Of a stretch of 64,000 nucleotides of DNA, positions 33,690 to 42,065 are shown piece by piece. The stretch covers positions 62,001 to 126,000 of the forward strand of contig NZ_NOKT01000013.1 in the NCBI RefSeq assembly GCF_002237655.1, written 5' to 3'. This DNA is from Streptomyces sp. XY006 (GTDB lineage: Bacteria; Actinomycetota; Actinomycetes; Streptomycetales; Streptomycetaceae). The position numbers and the translations under genes were made by a program. The notes under the pieces are model-generated. The model did no database searches. It was not told where the DNA came from and saw only the letters and a list, made by a program, of their open reading frames with translations. The stretch's first letter is position 1. Every line of letters starts with the position of its first letter.

Positions 33690-33962
33690 TCAGAACATCG
33701 CCCACAGGAGGATGAAGGTGCCGAGGAAGCCCGTCGCGCCCAGCACGGTGCCCGTCGCCGCCGTCCACATCCGGCCCGTGCCCTTGCGGGCGTAGTGCAT
33801 GCCCATCGCGCCGAAGGTGACGGCCAGCGCGCCCGCCAGCACCGACCAGGGGATCAGGAAGACCCAGGTGCCGACGGTGGAGAGGGCGCCGAGGACGAGT
33901 GCGGTGGGTCCGAGTGCGGTGGCGGGTGTGTCGCCTGCCGTGGACGTGGTGGATCCGGCCAT
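33690..33962 (-). CDS. Small DUF4190-like membrane protein
   Basis: 90 residues. After a Thr/Ala-rich N-terminus, two long hydrophobic stretches (about residues 18-54 and 66-90) contain ALVLGALSTVGTWVFLIPWS and an AVTFGAMGMHYARKGTGRMW loop, typical of the small two-helix membrane proteins annotated DUF4190. The function is unknown. It is divergent from the BtrH-like gene, and a perfect palindromic operator lies between them, so both could share one regulator. Confidence 0.75.
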   Translation of the reverse strand: MAGSTTSTAGDTPATALGPTALVLGALSTVGTWVFLIPWSVLAGALAVTFGAMGMHYARKGTGRMWTAATGTVLGATGFLGTFILLWAMF

Positions 33963-33998
33963 GGTGTGGCCTCCCCTGGTGAACGACCGTCAGAGTTT

Positions 33999-34014
33999 TT
34001 TGAACGAGTTCAAA
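33999..34014. promoter_or_regulatory. Palindromic operator, TetR-like
   Basis: Perfect inverted repeat TTTGAAC-GA-GTTCAAA at 33999-34014 in the divergent interval, 39 nt before the start at 34053 and 37 nt before the start at 33962. Short palindromes of this size and placement are typical TetR-family operators, but no regulator gene is adjacent. Confidence 0.6.
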
Positions 34015-34052
34015 TCCTACTCAGATCGTAGCGGACGTCCAGGAGGCGCGGC

Positions 34053-35042
34053 ATGGTCATGGTCAAGGGTGTCGACACCCGGGGCGGGCAGCACTGCGAG
34101 ACGACGGCGCTCGGAGTGCTCCTGCGGCACCAGGGCATCGATCTGTCCGAGCCCATGCTCTTCGGCCTCGGCTCGGGCCTGTCCTTCGTCTACTGGGACG
34201 GCAGGAACATGGACTTCCCGTTCCTCGGGGGGCGGGTCAAGCCCTTCGAACTCACCCGGAACCTGGCCCGCAACCTCGGTCTGGAGCTCGTGGTGCGGGA
34301 GACCGCTTCCGCCCGCAAGGGATGGGAGAACGTGACGGCGGCCGTCGGCGCCGGCTCGCCCGTCGGGCTCCAGCTCGACAGCTACCACCTGGACTACTTC
34401 ACCGACAAGGTGCACTTCGGCGGCCATGTCGTCGCCCTGTACGGCTACGACGAGAACGACGCCCACCTCGTCGACACCGAGCAGCAGGGCGGCGCCGTGA
34501 CCACCGGCCTGGCCGGGCTCGCCCTCGCCCGGGCCGCACGGGGGCCGATGACGGCCCGGCACCGGTCCTTCACCCTCACCGCCCCGGCAGGGCCGCCGGA
34601 GGTGCGGGACCGGATCGTCCCCGCCGTCACGGCCTGCGCGGACGCCTTCCTCGACCCGCCCATCGCCAACCTCGGCCACCGGGGCATCCGGAAGGCCGGC
34701 ACGCTCGTCCCCCGCTGGCTGGAGCGCGCCGACGACCCGCGGCGGGACCTGCCGCGGGCCGCCCTGCTGATGGAGAAGGCCGGCACCGGCGGCGCCCTGT
34801 TCCGCAACCTCTACCGCGACTTCCTCGCCGAGTGCGGCCAGTGGCTCGACAGCGAGCCGCTGCGGACCGGCCACGCGCTCTACGCCGAGGCGGCCGCCCT
34901 GTGGACGGACGTCGCGGCGCTGATCGCGCGGGCCGGTGAGTCGGGGGACGGGCAGTGCCTCGTGCGGGCGGGCGCCGTGCTGTCCGACCTCGCGCGCATC
35001 GAACGCGAGGCCATGGAGGCGCTGCGCCGCCTGCGCGCGTGA
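34053..35042 (+). CDS. BtrH N-terminal domain / DUF4872-like protein
   Basis: 329 residues from the ATG at 34053, with AGGAGG 6 nt ahead. The first half (HCETTALGVLLRHQGIDLSE ... GGHVVALYGYDENDAHLVDT) has the layout of BtrH-type cysteine-protease-fold domains: a Gln/His-Cys motif (GGQHCETTAL) near residue 14 and a later GGHVVAL histidine near 130. The second half (from about 160) is helical and DUF4872-like. BtrH itself transfers an acyl group in butirosin synthesis; whether this enzyme acts as transferase or peptidase is unknown. It is alone behind a palindromic operator. Confidence 0.8.
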   Translation: MVMVKGVDTRGGQHCETTALGVLLRHQGIDLSEPMLFGLGSGLSFVYWDGRNMDFPFLGGRVKPFELTRNLARNLGLELVVRETASARKGWENVTAAVGAGSPVGLQLDSYHLDYFTDKVHFGGHVVALYGYDENDAHLVDTEQQGGAVTTGLAGLALARAARGPMTARHRSFTLTAPAGPPEVRDRIVPAVTACADAFLDPPIANLGHRGIRKAGTLVPRWLERADDPRRDLPRAALLMEKAGTGGALFRNLYRDFLAECGQWLDSEPLRTGHALYAEAAALWTDVAALIARAGESGDGQCLVRAGAVLSDLARIEREAMEALRRLRA

Positions 35043-35084
35043 AGCCCTCGCCGGTTCGGGGCCAGGGCTCCGGCGAACGCGGGC

Positions 35085-35204
35085 GGGTCGGCAGAACACG
35101 GGTCAGCAGAACACGGGTCGGCAGAACACGGGTCAGCAGGACACGGGTCGGCAGAACACGGGTCAGCAGGACACGGGCGGGTCAGCAGAGCACGGGTCAG
35201 CAGA
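35085..35204. repeat. 15-bp tandem repeat array, eight copies
   Basis: The unit is GGGTCRGCAGRACAC (R = A or G). Copies 1-6 are exact in length (35085-35174); copy 7 carries a 4-nt insertion (35175-35193) and copy 8 is partial. It sits between two convergent genes and runs into the hairpin at the end of the beta-helix gene. Confidence 0.9.
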
Positions 35205-35228
35205 CCGACTGGCTGCTGTTGACCCGTG
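35191..35228. terminator. Hairpin over the beta-helix gene stop codon
   Basis: CACGGGTCAGCAG (35191-35203) pairs with CTGCTG...ACCCGTG (35213-35228) with a 3-nt bulge and a 9-nt loop. The stop codon of the beta-helix gene (35197-35199) lies in the left arm. The left arm is what the 15-bp array repeats. Confidence 0.55.
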
Positions 35229-36351
35229 TGATGTTCCGGAACGTCGTGTTCTCGCCGCACGGGCTCTCCCTGATGGCCGAGTCGGTGACCGTCAGGTTCT
35301 GGATGGTGATGTCCTTGTTGTTCGGGAACTCCGAGCGCGCGGCCAGGCGTAGCTCGCCGCCGCCCGTGATGGTGCCGCTCTGGGCGGCCAGGCTGACGTT
35401 GTGACAGTTCTCGATCAGGACCGAGTTGTTGCCGGTGTGGGAGAGCGTCACGCGGTCGATGACGGCCCCGCCGCTCTCCGAGACGCAGAACACCCCGCGT
35501 CCGCCGCCGCGCGCGACGACCTCGCCGACCCGGATGTTGGTGGGGTAGCCGCTGCCGATCCGGCCGTTGCGGTTGGCCATGCGGAAGGCGGCGTAACCCG
35601 TGCCCGTGCCCGCGTTCTCCGCGTCCACCCTGCCGACAGTGGCGTTGACGGTCTGGTTGAGCAGCAGGCCCGACTCGCCGACGCCGCGGGCCGTCACCGT
35701 GCCGACGGTCAGGCCGTCCACGCCGTAGGTCTCGACCGCGTGGCTGGACGCGCCGGAGACGTACACGTCGTCGATGCGGACGTTGCGGGTCCACTGGCTG
35801 GTGTCGCCGCGGTTGTCGATGCGCACGCCCAGGCCGGCGGTCAGGCGCATGTCGATCCGGCCGAGCACGACGTTCTGCACGTTGCGCAGGAAGATGCCGT
35901 ACAGCGGGCTGCCCGTGAGCGCGAGGTTCTGGACCTCCACGTCACGCGTGCCGCGTGAGTACACCGGCGCCTGGTCGCCCGAGCCGCTGCCGGTGACGTT
36001 GATGGTGCCGCAGACGTCGAGGACGGTGTAACTGGGCAGCGAGATGCGGGAGCTCGCCGCCATCGAGCCCGAGCCGCGGACCACGACCCGCTCCTTCGTG
36101 GTGCGGCCGGCCGTGAGGCTGTTGACCGCCGCCTGCACGGCGGCGCGCAGGTCCGTGCCGGTGTACACCGTGCTGCCGCCGCGGCGGGCGGTCCAAGTGC
36201 TGCCGCTCTGTACGGCCTCGGCCTGGAAGGAGCCGTCCCCGCAGGCCAGGGCGCGCGTGGGGGCGGCGGTGGCGGGTGCGGTCAGGGTGGCGGCGGTGGT
36301 GAGGAGGGCGGTGGCGCCGGCGGCGGCCAGTAATGCGGCTCTGCGTCCCAT
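35197..36351 (-). CDS. Secreted right-handed beta-helix protein
   Basis: 384 residues from the ATG at 36351 (MGRRAALLAAAGATALLTTA), preceded by GAGG. A twin-arginine-like or Sec signal peptide covers about residues 1-30. The mature part starts with a PL/pectate-lyase-style N-cap (DGSFQAEAVQSGSTWTARRG) and contains many short imperfect repeats with N-V-V-hydrophobic spacing (VQNLALTGSPLYGIFLRNVQ, VTLSHTGNNSVLIENCHNVS). This is the parallel beta-helix pattern of pectate lyases and related polysaccharide enzymes. No catalytic residue can be assigned safely. A LacI-type box lies just upstream. Confidence 0.85.
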   Translation of the reverse strand: MGRRAALLAAAGATALLTTAATLTAPATAAPTRALACGDGSFQAEAVQSGSTWTARRGGSTVYTGTDLRAAVQAAVNSLTAGRTTKERVVVRGSGSMAASSRISLPSYTVLDVCGTINVTGSGSGDQAPVYSRGTRDVEVQNLALTGSPLYGIFLRNVQNVVLGRIDMRLTAGLGVRIDNRGDTSQWTRNVRIDDVYVSGASSHAVETYGVDGLTVGTVTARGVGESGLLLNQTVNATVGRVDAENAGTGTGYAAFRMANRNGRIGSGYPTNIRVGEVVARGGGRGVFCVSESGGAVIDRVTLSHTGNNSVLIENCHNVSLAAQSGTITGGGELRLAARSEFPNNKDITIQNLTVTDSAIRESPCGENTTFRNITRVNSSQSVC

Positions 36352-36382
36352 GGGGGCCTCGGTTTCGTCGAACGTGGGGGGG

Positions 36383-36393
36383 CAAGCGCTTTC
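36383..36393. promoter_or_regulatory. LacI-type operator candidate
   Basis: CAAGCGCTTTC contains the palindromic core AAGCGCTT (36384-36391), about 33 nt upstream of the beta-helix gene. It is close to the GAAAGCGCTTTC type sites seen before LacI-regulated glycan genes in Streptomyces. Confidence 0.35.
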
Positions 36394-36521
36394 TGCGCGC
36401 CGGGAGTCTGGCAAAGGCGCGCCGGAGCGTCAATGGAACCGGCACGGGAAGACCGACACGGGACCCGGGTGCGCCCGGTGCGCGGGAGTGGCCCGGGGGT
36501 CGTACGGGAAACTCGACCTCC

Positions 36522-38003
36522 ATGCGGAGTGCGTACAGCGTGGACACGGTCAGGAACGCCGAACGGGAGCTCATGGCCCGGCTGCCGGAGGGGGCGCTGA
36601 TGCAACGCGCCGCCGCCGGGCTCGCCGCGGCCTGCGCCGACCTGCTGGGGCGGGTGTACGGCAGCAGGGTGGTGCTGCTGGTCGGCAGCGGGGACAACGG
36701 CGGTGACGCCCTGTACGCCGGGGCGCGGCTGGCCCGGCGGGGGGCCGGGGTGACGGCGGTGCTGCTCGCACCGGAGCGGGCGCACGCGGCGGGGCTGGCG
36801 GCGCTGAGGCGGGCCGGTGGGCGGGTTGTCGCGGCCGGTGAGGCGGTCGGGGGCGGTGGGGGCGCCGGGGGTGCAGGGGGCGGTGACGGCGGTGTCGAGG
36901 AGCTGGTCGAGCGGGCCGATCTCGTCGTCGACGGCATCGTAGGGATCGGGGGGAAGGACGGGCTGCGGCCGGAGGCGGTGCCGCTGGCGGCGGCCGCCGG
37001 GCGGTCGCGCGGGGCCGTGGTCGCCGTCGACCTGCCGAGCGGGGTGGACCCCGGCACCGGGGAGGTGCGGGGCGTCGCGGTCCGGGCCGATCTGACGGTG
37101 ACGTTCGGGACCCACAAGCCGGGGCTGCTGATCGATCCGGCGCGCGAGTACGCCGGGTCGGTGCGGCTGGTCGACATCGGCCTTGAGCTGCCCGCGGAGC
37201 CCGAGCTGGAGGCGCTGCAGCACGTGGACGTGGCCCGGCTGCTGCCGGTGCCGCGGGCGGAGAGCGACAAGTACCGGCGGGGAGTGGTCGGGATCGCGGC
37301 CGGGTCGGCCCGCTACCCCGGGGCGGCGGTGCTCGCGGTCGCGGGAGCGCTGCGGGGCGGGGCCGGGGCCGTGCGGTACGTCGGGCCGGCCGGGGACGCG
37401 GTGCTCGCACGGTTCCCCGAGACGCTCGTGTCGGACCGGGGGCCCAAGCACGCCGGGCGGGTGCAGGCGTGGGTCGTCGGGCCCGGGGCGGGCGACGACG
37501 CGTCCTCGGTCGGGGAGGTGCTGGCGGCGGACGTGCCGGTGCTGGTGGACGCGGACGGGCTGCGGCTGGCGGACGTGGACGTCGTGCGGGCGCGCCGGGC
37601 GCCGACGCTGCTCACGCCGCACGCGGGGGAGGCGGCGGCGCTGCTGGGGGTGGAGCGCCGGGAGGTCGAGGAGGGGCGTCTCACGGCGGTGCGGGAGCTG
37701 GCGGGGCGGTACGGGGCGACCGTGCTGCTGAAGGGGTCGACGACGCTGGTGGCCGACTCCGGGGGCGGGGCGGTGCGGGTGAACGCGACGGGGACGTCGT
37801 GGCTGGCCACGGCGGGCAGCGGGGACGTGCTGTCGGGGCTGGCCGGGTCGCTGCTGGCGGCGGGGCTGTCGGCGGTGGACGCGGGCAGCGTGGGGGCGTA
37901 CGTGCACGGGCTGGCCGGGCGGCTGGCGGCGGACGGGGCGCCGGTGGGGGCGCACGATGTGGCAGCGGCGATTCCGGAGGCTTGGCGGAACGTGCGGGGG
38001 TGA
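36522..38003 (+). CDS. nnr: Bifunctional NAD(P)H-hydrate epimerase/dehydratase
   Basis: 493 residues from the ATG at 36522 (MRSAYSVDTVRNAERELMAR). It repairs hydrated NADH and NADPH. The N-terminal YjeF_N epimerase domain (about 1-215) has VLLVGSGDNGGDALYAGARL and VAVDLPSGVDPGTGEV. The C-terminal ribokinase-like dehydratase domain (about 230-490) has YRRGVVGIAAGSARYPGAAV, LTPHAGEAAALL and the ATP/ADP loop TAGSGDVLSGLAGSLLAAGL. An Ala/Gly-rich stretch near residue 105-120 links subregions. Upstream in-frame sequence back to 36333 is not conserved. Confidence 0.95.
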   Translation: MRSAYSVDTVRNAERELMARLPEGALMQRAAAGLAAACADLLGRVYGSRVVLLVGSGDNGGDALYAGARLARRGAGVTAVLLAPERAHAAGLAALRRAGGRVVAAGEAVGGGGGAGGAGGGDGGVEELVERADLVVDGIVGIGGKDGLRPEAVPLAAAAGRSRGAVVAVDLPSGVDPGTGEVRGVAVRADLTVTFGTHKPGLLIDPAREYAGSVRLVDIGLELPAEPELEALQHVDVARLLPVPRAESDKYRRGVVGIAAGSARYPGAAVLAVAGALRGGAGAVRYVGPAGDAVLARFPETLVSDRGPKHAGRVQAWVVGPGAGDDASSVGEVLAADVPVLVDADGLRLADVDVVRARRAPTLLTPHAGEAAALLGVERREVEEGRLTAVRELAGRYGATVLLKGSTTLVADSGGGAVRVNATGTSWLATAGSGDVLSGLAGSLLAAGLSAVDAGSVGAYVHGLAGRLAADGAPVGAHDVAAAIPEAWRNVRG

Positions 38004-38562
38004 AGCGGGCGGCGACCCTGCGGCCCGGGCTCGGGATAGCGGCCCGGGCCTCTGCTCAGGCGTGAGCGTGGGCGCTGCCGCCCCGAGCCCTGGTTGCTGC
38101 GTAACTCCGGGAGTTGCCGCCGGCCCCGGCTGCCGCCCGAGTCCGGGGGCTGCCGCCCCCGGGCCCCCGCTTCGGCCTGAACGGCCTCGTCCTCAATCGC
38201 CGGACGGGCTGGTGGGTGGCCGGGCCGGGTTCGTCGGGTGCCGGCGGGCCGGGATGGACCGAGGGGTGGCCGGCGGGCGGGCCCGAAGGGGTGAGGACTG
38301 GCCGGAACGGGGTCGCCGGGCGCCGGGTGGATGGGCTGAAGTGCGCCGGGCGGGCCTGAAGGGTGAGGGGTGGCCGGACCGGGTGCACCAGGCACCGGGC
38401 GGCCGGGGCGGGGCGGCCGGGGTGTTGGGGTGCCCGAGGGCTGGGGCCTCCCTGTGCCCGGGGCGCTGGTGCCTGCGGTGTGTGCGCGGGGCGCTGATGC
38501 CTCCGGGTGATCGGGCCGCGCGGCGTCCGTGGGGTGGTTCCAGGGCGCGCTTGTCTGGGGGC
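38004..38562. other. Gene-free GC-rich interval
   Basis: 559 nt of proline/glycine-codon-like GC repeats without a supportable gene. It contains imperfect copies of GGGC/GCCGGGYG motifs and, at 38169-38212, a segment with GGCC-TGAAC-GGCC and CCGGACGGGCTG that looks like a repeat common between Streptomyces genes (recalled, not searched). No promoter was recognised apart from possible sites near the L,D-transpeptidase start. Confidence 0.5.
38169..38212. repeat. Possible Streptomyces dispersed intergenic repeat
   Basis: The segment includes GCTTCGGCCTGAACGGCC, then a CTCAA and CGCCGGACGGGCTG end. I recall this pattern as frequent between Streptomyces genes; only one copy is seen in this window. 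Confidence 0.35.
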
Positions 38563-39450
38563 ATGACCCGCAGACGTACCGCCGGCCGTGTTCTCGCCCT
38601 GCTGCTCGCCGCTGTCGCCGTGCTGCCCGTCGGGGCGGCCGGGGCCGCTCCCGTGCCGCCCGCTCCCGGCGCCCTGGCCGAGCTCGTGCCCGGCGTGGCG
38701 CCCGCGGCCGTGCAGTCCTGGGCGCTCGACACGCCCGACCAGGCGCTGCCGCCCGCGGTGTACACGCCGTCCGCCGAGGAGGAAGCCGTCGAGCCGCGCA
38801 GCGCCGCGGCGGGGACGTACGCGCTGGTGGAGTACGTGCCGCTCGGGGAGGCCGTCGCGCAGGTGAGCTGTACCGGGAAGACGGGGCCGTACCAGCGGCA
38901 GGTCGAGCGCTGGCTGGGGCTGCGCGTGGACGGGGTGCAGTCGGCGGCCGACTGCCGTGCCGTCCGGGCGTTCCAGGTGCGGCAGGGGATCAAGCCGGCC
39001 ATCGGGTTCGCCGGGCCGGTGACCTGGTCACGGATGCGGTACCTGTCGGCGCGCACGAACCCCGACGCCGCCGGGAGGTGCCCGGTGCGCGGCCACCCCG
39101 TGGCGTGCGTGGACCTCGACCGGCAGCTGATGTGGGTGCAGAAGGGCAGGACGGTCGTGTTCGGGGCGGTGCCCATCCGCAGCGGACGGGCCGGGTACCG
39201 GACGCGGGCCGGCTGGCACAGGATCTACTGGCGGCACAAGAACCACTGGTCGACGCTGTACAACACCCCGATGCCCTACTCCCAGTTCTTCAGCGGCGGC
39301 CAGGCCTTCCACGGCGTCTACGGCAGTCTGCACACCCCCGTCGGCTCGATGGGCTGCGTGAACCTCACCGTGGGGGACGCGCGGCGGCTGTGGGGCGTGC
39401 TGAGGAAGGGCGACCGGGTGTTCGTGTGGGGACGGCGGCCCGGGACGTAG
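38563..39450 (+). CDS. Secreted L,D-transpeptidase-like protein with peptidoglycan-binding domain
   Basis: 295 residues from the ATG at 38563 (MTRRRTAGRVLALLLAAVAV). A signal peptide (about 1-30) is followed by an Ala/Pro-rich region, a peptidoglycan-binding-like helical domain (YQRQVERWLGLRVDGVQSAA to IKPAIGFAGPVTWSRM) and the YkuD domain from about residue 180. The catalytic segment HGVYGSLHTPVGSMGCVNLT retains His and the active Cys (SMGC). These enzymes make 3-3 peptidoglycan cross-links outside the membrane. alr follows 61 nt downstream. Confidence 0.9.
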   Translation: MTRRRTAGRVLALLLAAVAVLPVGAAGAAPVPPAPGALAELVPGVAPAAVQSWALDTPDQALPPAVYTPSAEEEAVEPRSAAAGTYALVEYVPLGEAVAQVSCTGKTGPYQRQVERWLGLRVDGVQSAADCRAVRAFQVRQGIKPAIGFAGPVTWSRMRYLSARTNPDAAGRCPVRGHPVACVDLDRQLMWVQKGRTVVFGAVPIRSGRAGYRTRAGWHRIYWRHKNHWSTLYNTPMPYSQFFSGGQAFHGVYGSLHTPVGSMGCVNLTVGDARRLWGVLRKGDRVFVWGRRPGT

Positions 39451-39511
39451 GCGACCTGCTGGCGGGGCCGGTGCCCGGGGCGGGCCGGGGCCCTCTGAGA
39501 CACTGGGCGCG

Positions 39512-40681
39512 ATGAGCGAGAGAACAGCCCCGCGGACCGCGCCCCTGCGGGCCCGCGCCGAGATCGACCTGGCCGCCCTGCGGGCCAACGTGCGGGCCCT
39601 GCGCGCCCATGCCCCGGGCGCGGCCGTGATGGCCGTGGTGAAGTCCGAGGCGTACGGCCACGGGGCTGTGCCGTGTGCCCGTGCCGCCCTCGCGGCGGGA
39701 GCGAGCTGGCTGGGCACGGCCACCCCCGAGGAGGCCCTCGCCCTGCGGGCCGCCGGACTGCCGGGCCGCATCATGTGCTGGCTGTGGACGCCCGGCGGAC
39801 CCTGGCGCGAGGCGATCGAGGCCGACCTGGACGTCTCCGTCAGCGGCCTGTGGGCCCTGCGGGAGGTCACCGAGGCGGCCCGGGCGGCCGGCCGGCCCGC
39901 GCGGGTGCAGCTCAAGGCCGACACCGGCCTCGGGCGCAACGGCTGCCAGCCCGGGGAGGACTGGGCCGCCCTGGTCGGCGAGGCCCTGCGCGCCGAGGCC
40001 GAGGGGCTGCTGCGGGTCACCGGCCTGTGGTCGCACTTCGCCTGCGCCGACGAGCCCGGGCACCCCTCCATCGCGGCCCAGCTCGGCCTGTTCCGCGAGA
40101 TGGTCGCCCACGCCGAGGGGCAGGGCGTACGTCCCGAGGTCCGGCACATCGCCAACTCCCCGGCCACGCTCACGCTCCCCGAGAGCCACTTCGACCTGGT
40201 CCGCACCGGCATCGCCACCTACGGCATCTCGCCCAGCCCCGAGCTGGGCACCCCGGCCGATTTCGGACTGCGCCCGGTGATGACGCTGTCCGCCTCGCTC
40301 GCCCTGGTCAAGCGGGTCCCGGGCGGCCACGGCGTCAGCTACGGCCACCGGTACGTCACGCCCGGCGAGACCACCCTCGGCCTCGTCCCGCTCGGCTACG
40401 CGGACGGCATCCCGCGGCACGCCTCCTCGGCCGGCCCGGTGCTGGTGGAGGGCAAGTGGCGGACGATCGCGGGGCGGGTCGCGATGGACCAGTTCGTCGT
40501 CGACCTGGGCGGCGACGCGCCCGCGCCGGGCGCCGAGGCGGTCCTCTTCGGGCCCGGGGACCGCGGGGAGCCCACCGCCGAGGACTGGGCGCAGGCGGCC
40601 GGAACCATCGCCTACGAGATCGTGACCCGGATCGGAACGCGCGTTCCCCGCGTCTATGTGAATGAGGAACAGGACGGGTAA
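39512..40681 (+). CDS. alr: Alanine racemase
   Basis: 389 residues. Alr interconverts L- and D-alanine for cell-wall precursors. The PLP lysine lies in VMAVVKSEAYGHGAVPCARA (Lys about 44; the common family form is KADAYGHG). The catalytic tyrosine region GHGVSYGHRYVTPGETTLGL and PLGYADGIPR are complete, and the C-terminal domain has GRVAMDQFVVDLG. Genes for t6A biosynthesis and an alpha/beta hydrolase follow in the same direction, as in other actinobacteria. Confidence 0.98.
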   Translation: MSERTAPRTAPLRARAEIDLAALRANVRALRAHAPGAAVMAVVKSEAYGHGAVPCARAALAAGASWLGTATPEEALALRAAGLPGRIMCWLWTPGGPWREAIEADLDVSVSGLWALREVTEAARAAGRPARVQLKADTGLGRNGCQPGEDWAALVGEALRAEAEGLLRVTGLWSHFACADEPGHPSIAAQLGLFREMVAHAEGQGVRPEVRHIANSPATLTLPESHFDLVRTGIATYGISPSPELGTPADFGLRPVMTLSASLALVKRVPGGHGVSYGHRYVTPGETTLGLVPLGYADGIPRHASSAGPVLVEGKWRTIAGRVAMDQFVVDLGGDAPAPGAEAVLFGPGDRGEPTAEDWAQAAGTIAYEIVTRIGTRVPRVYVNEEQDG

Positions 40682-40808
40682 CTCGCACCGGTAGGACTGG
40701 TCACGCCAGAAACGAAAGGCACCCTGGTAACAGGGGCACCAGCAGCCCCACGGCATCATCCGACACAGCGAGTCACCCGGCCGGCAGCCCGGCGAAGAGG
40801 AGCGGTAC

Positions 40809-42065
40809 GTGAGCGAGAGCAGTGCGGAGGTCGTCGCCGACGTCGCCTCCGCGGCCGTCGCGGCCTCCGCCGCGGGGGCGGCGGGAGGCTGGCGCCGGGC
40901 GACCGGCCTCGCCGGCGTCGCGATAGGCGTGGTGGCCGCGGGCGCGGCCGCCGGTGTCGCCCTGGAGCGGATGACGGTCGGCCGGGGCATGCGCCAGAAG
41001 GCCCGGCTCGCCCTCGACTCGGCGGGGCCCTACGGCTCGCTGCGCGGCATGCCCGGCAAGGCGTTCGCCGACGACGGCACCGAGCTGTACTACGAGGTCG
41101 ACGACGTCGACGCGGAGGCCGCGCCGGCCATCGGGCCGCGCCGCCGCAGGCTCTTCGGCCGCAAGGCGCCCGCGCCGGTCACCGTCGTCTTCAGCCACGG
41201 CTACTGCCTCAGCCAGGACTCCTGGCACTTCCAGCGGGCGGCCCTGCGGGGGGTCGTGCGGACCGTGCACTGGGACCAGCGCAGCCACGGCCGCTCCGGG
41301 CGGGGTGTGGCGCAGGCGCGGGGCGAGTCGGTCACCATCGAGCAGCTGGGCCGCGACCTGAAGGCCGTCATCGACGCGGCCGTGCCCGAGGGGCCGATCG
41401 TGCTGGTCGGGCACTCCATGGGCGGTATGACGGTGATGGCGCTGGCCGACCAGTACCCGGAGCTGATCCGCGAGCGGGTCGTCGGGGTCGCGTTCGTGGG
41501 GACGTCGTCGGGCCGTCTCGGCGAGGTCAACTACGGGCTGCCCGTCGCGGGCGTCAACGCGGTGCGGCGGGTGCTGCCGGGGGTGCTGAAGGCGCTGGGG
41601 CAGCGGGCCGAGCTGGTGGAGAAGGGGCGCCGGGCCACGGCGGAACTGTTCGCCGGGGTCATCAAGCGGTACTCGTTCGCGTCCCGGGACGTCGACCCGG
41701 CCGTCGCGCGGTTCGCCGAGCGGATGATCGAGAGCACCCCGATCGACGTGGTCGCCGAGTACTACCCGGCGTTCAACGACCACGACAAGACCGAGGCGCT
41801 CGGGTGCTTCGCGGAGCTGCCGGTCCTCGTCCTGGCCGGGGTGCAGGACCTGGTCACGCCGAGCGAGCACAGCGAGGCCATCGCGGATCTGCTGCCGGAC
41901 GCCGAGCTCGTGCTGGTGCCGGACGCGGGGCATCTGGTGATGCTGGAGCACCCGGAAGTGGTCACCGACCGCCTCGCCGACCTGCTCACCCGCACGGGTG
42001 CCGTGCCCGCAGGGGCTACCGTGAAGGGCTATGGAAGCACCAGCAGCACCGCACAACCCGGCTGA
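40809..42065 (+). CDS. Alpha/beta hydrolase
   Basis: 418 residues from GTG, preceded by GAGGAGCGG. After an Ala-rich N-terminus with one membrane-like segment (about residues 25-55) comes the fold: FSHGYCLSQDSWHFQ (oxyanion loop), nucleophile elbow VGHSMGGMTVMALA (Ser about 205), aspartate near LVLAGVQDLVTPSEH and histidine in VPDAGHLVMLEHPE. Substrate unknown. Its 3' end overlaps tsaE by 35 nt, which suggests co-translation with the t6A gene. Confidence 0.93.
   Translation: MSESSAEVVADVASAAVAASAAGAAGGWRRATGLAGVAIGVVAAGAAAGVALERMTVGRGMRQKARLALDSAGPYGSLRGMPGKAFADDGTELYYEVDDVDAEAAPAIGPRRRRLFGRKAPAPVTVVFSHGYCLSQDSWHFQRAALRGVVRTVHWDQRSHGRSGRGVAQARGESVTIEQLGRDLKAVIDAAVPEGPIVLVGHSMGGMTVMALADQYPELIRERVVGVAFVGTSSGRLGEVNYGLPVAGVNAVRRVLPGVLKALGQRAELVEKGRRATAELFAGVIKRYSFASRDVDPAVARFAERMIESTPIDVVAEYYPAFNDHDKTEALGCFAELPVLVLAGVQDLVTPSEHSEAIADLLPDAELVLVPDAGHLVMLEHPEVVTDRLADLLTRTGAVPAGATVKGYGSTSSTAQPG

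Noticed and set aside
35085..35204. The regularly spaced 15-bp units as a CRISPR array
   Set aside because: Units are contiguous without spacers, no cas gene is near, and the unit equals an arm of the adjacent hairpin.
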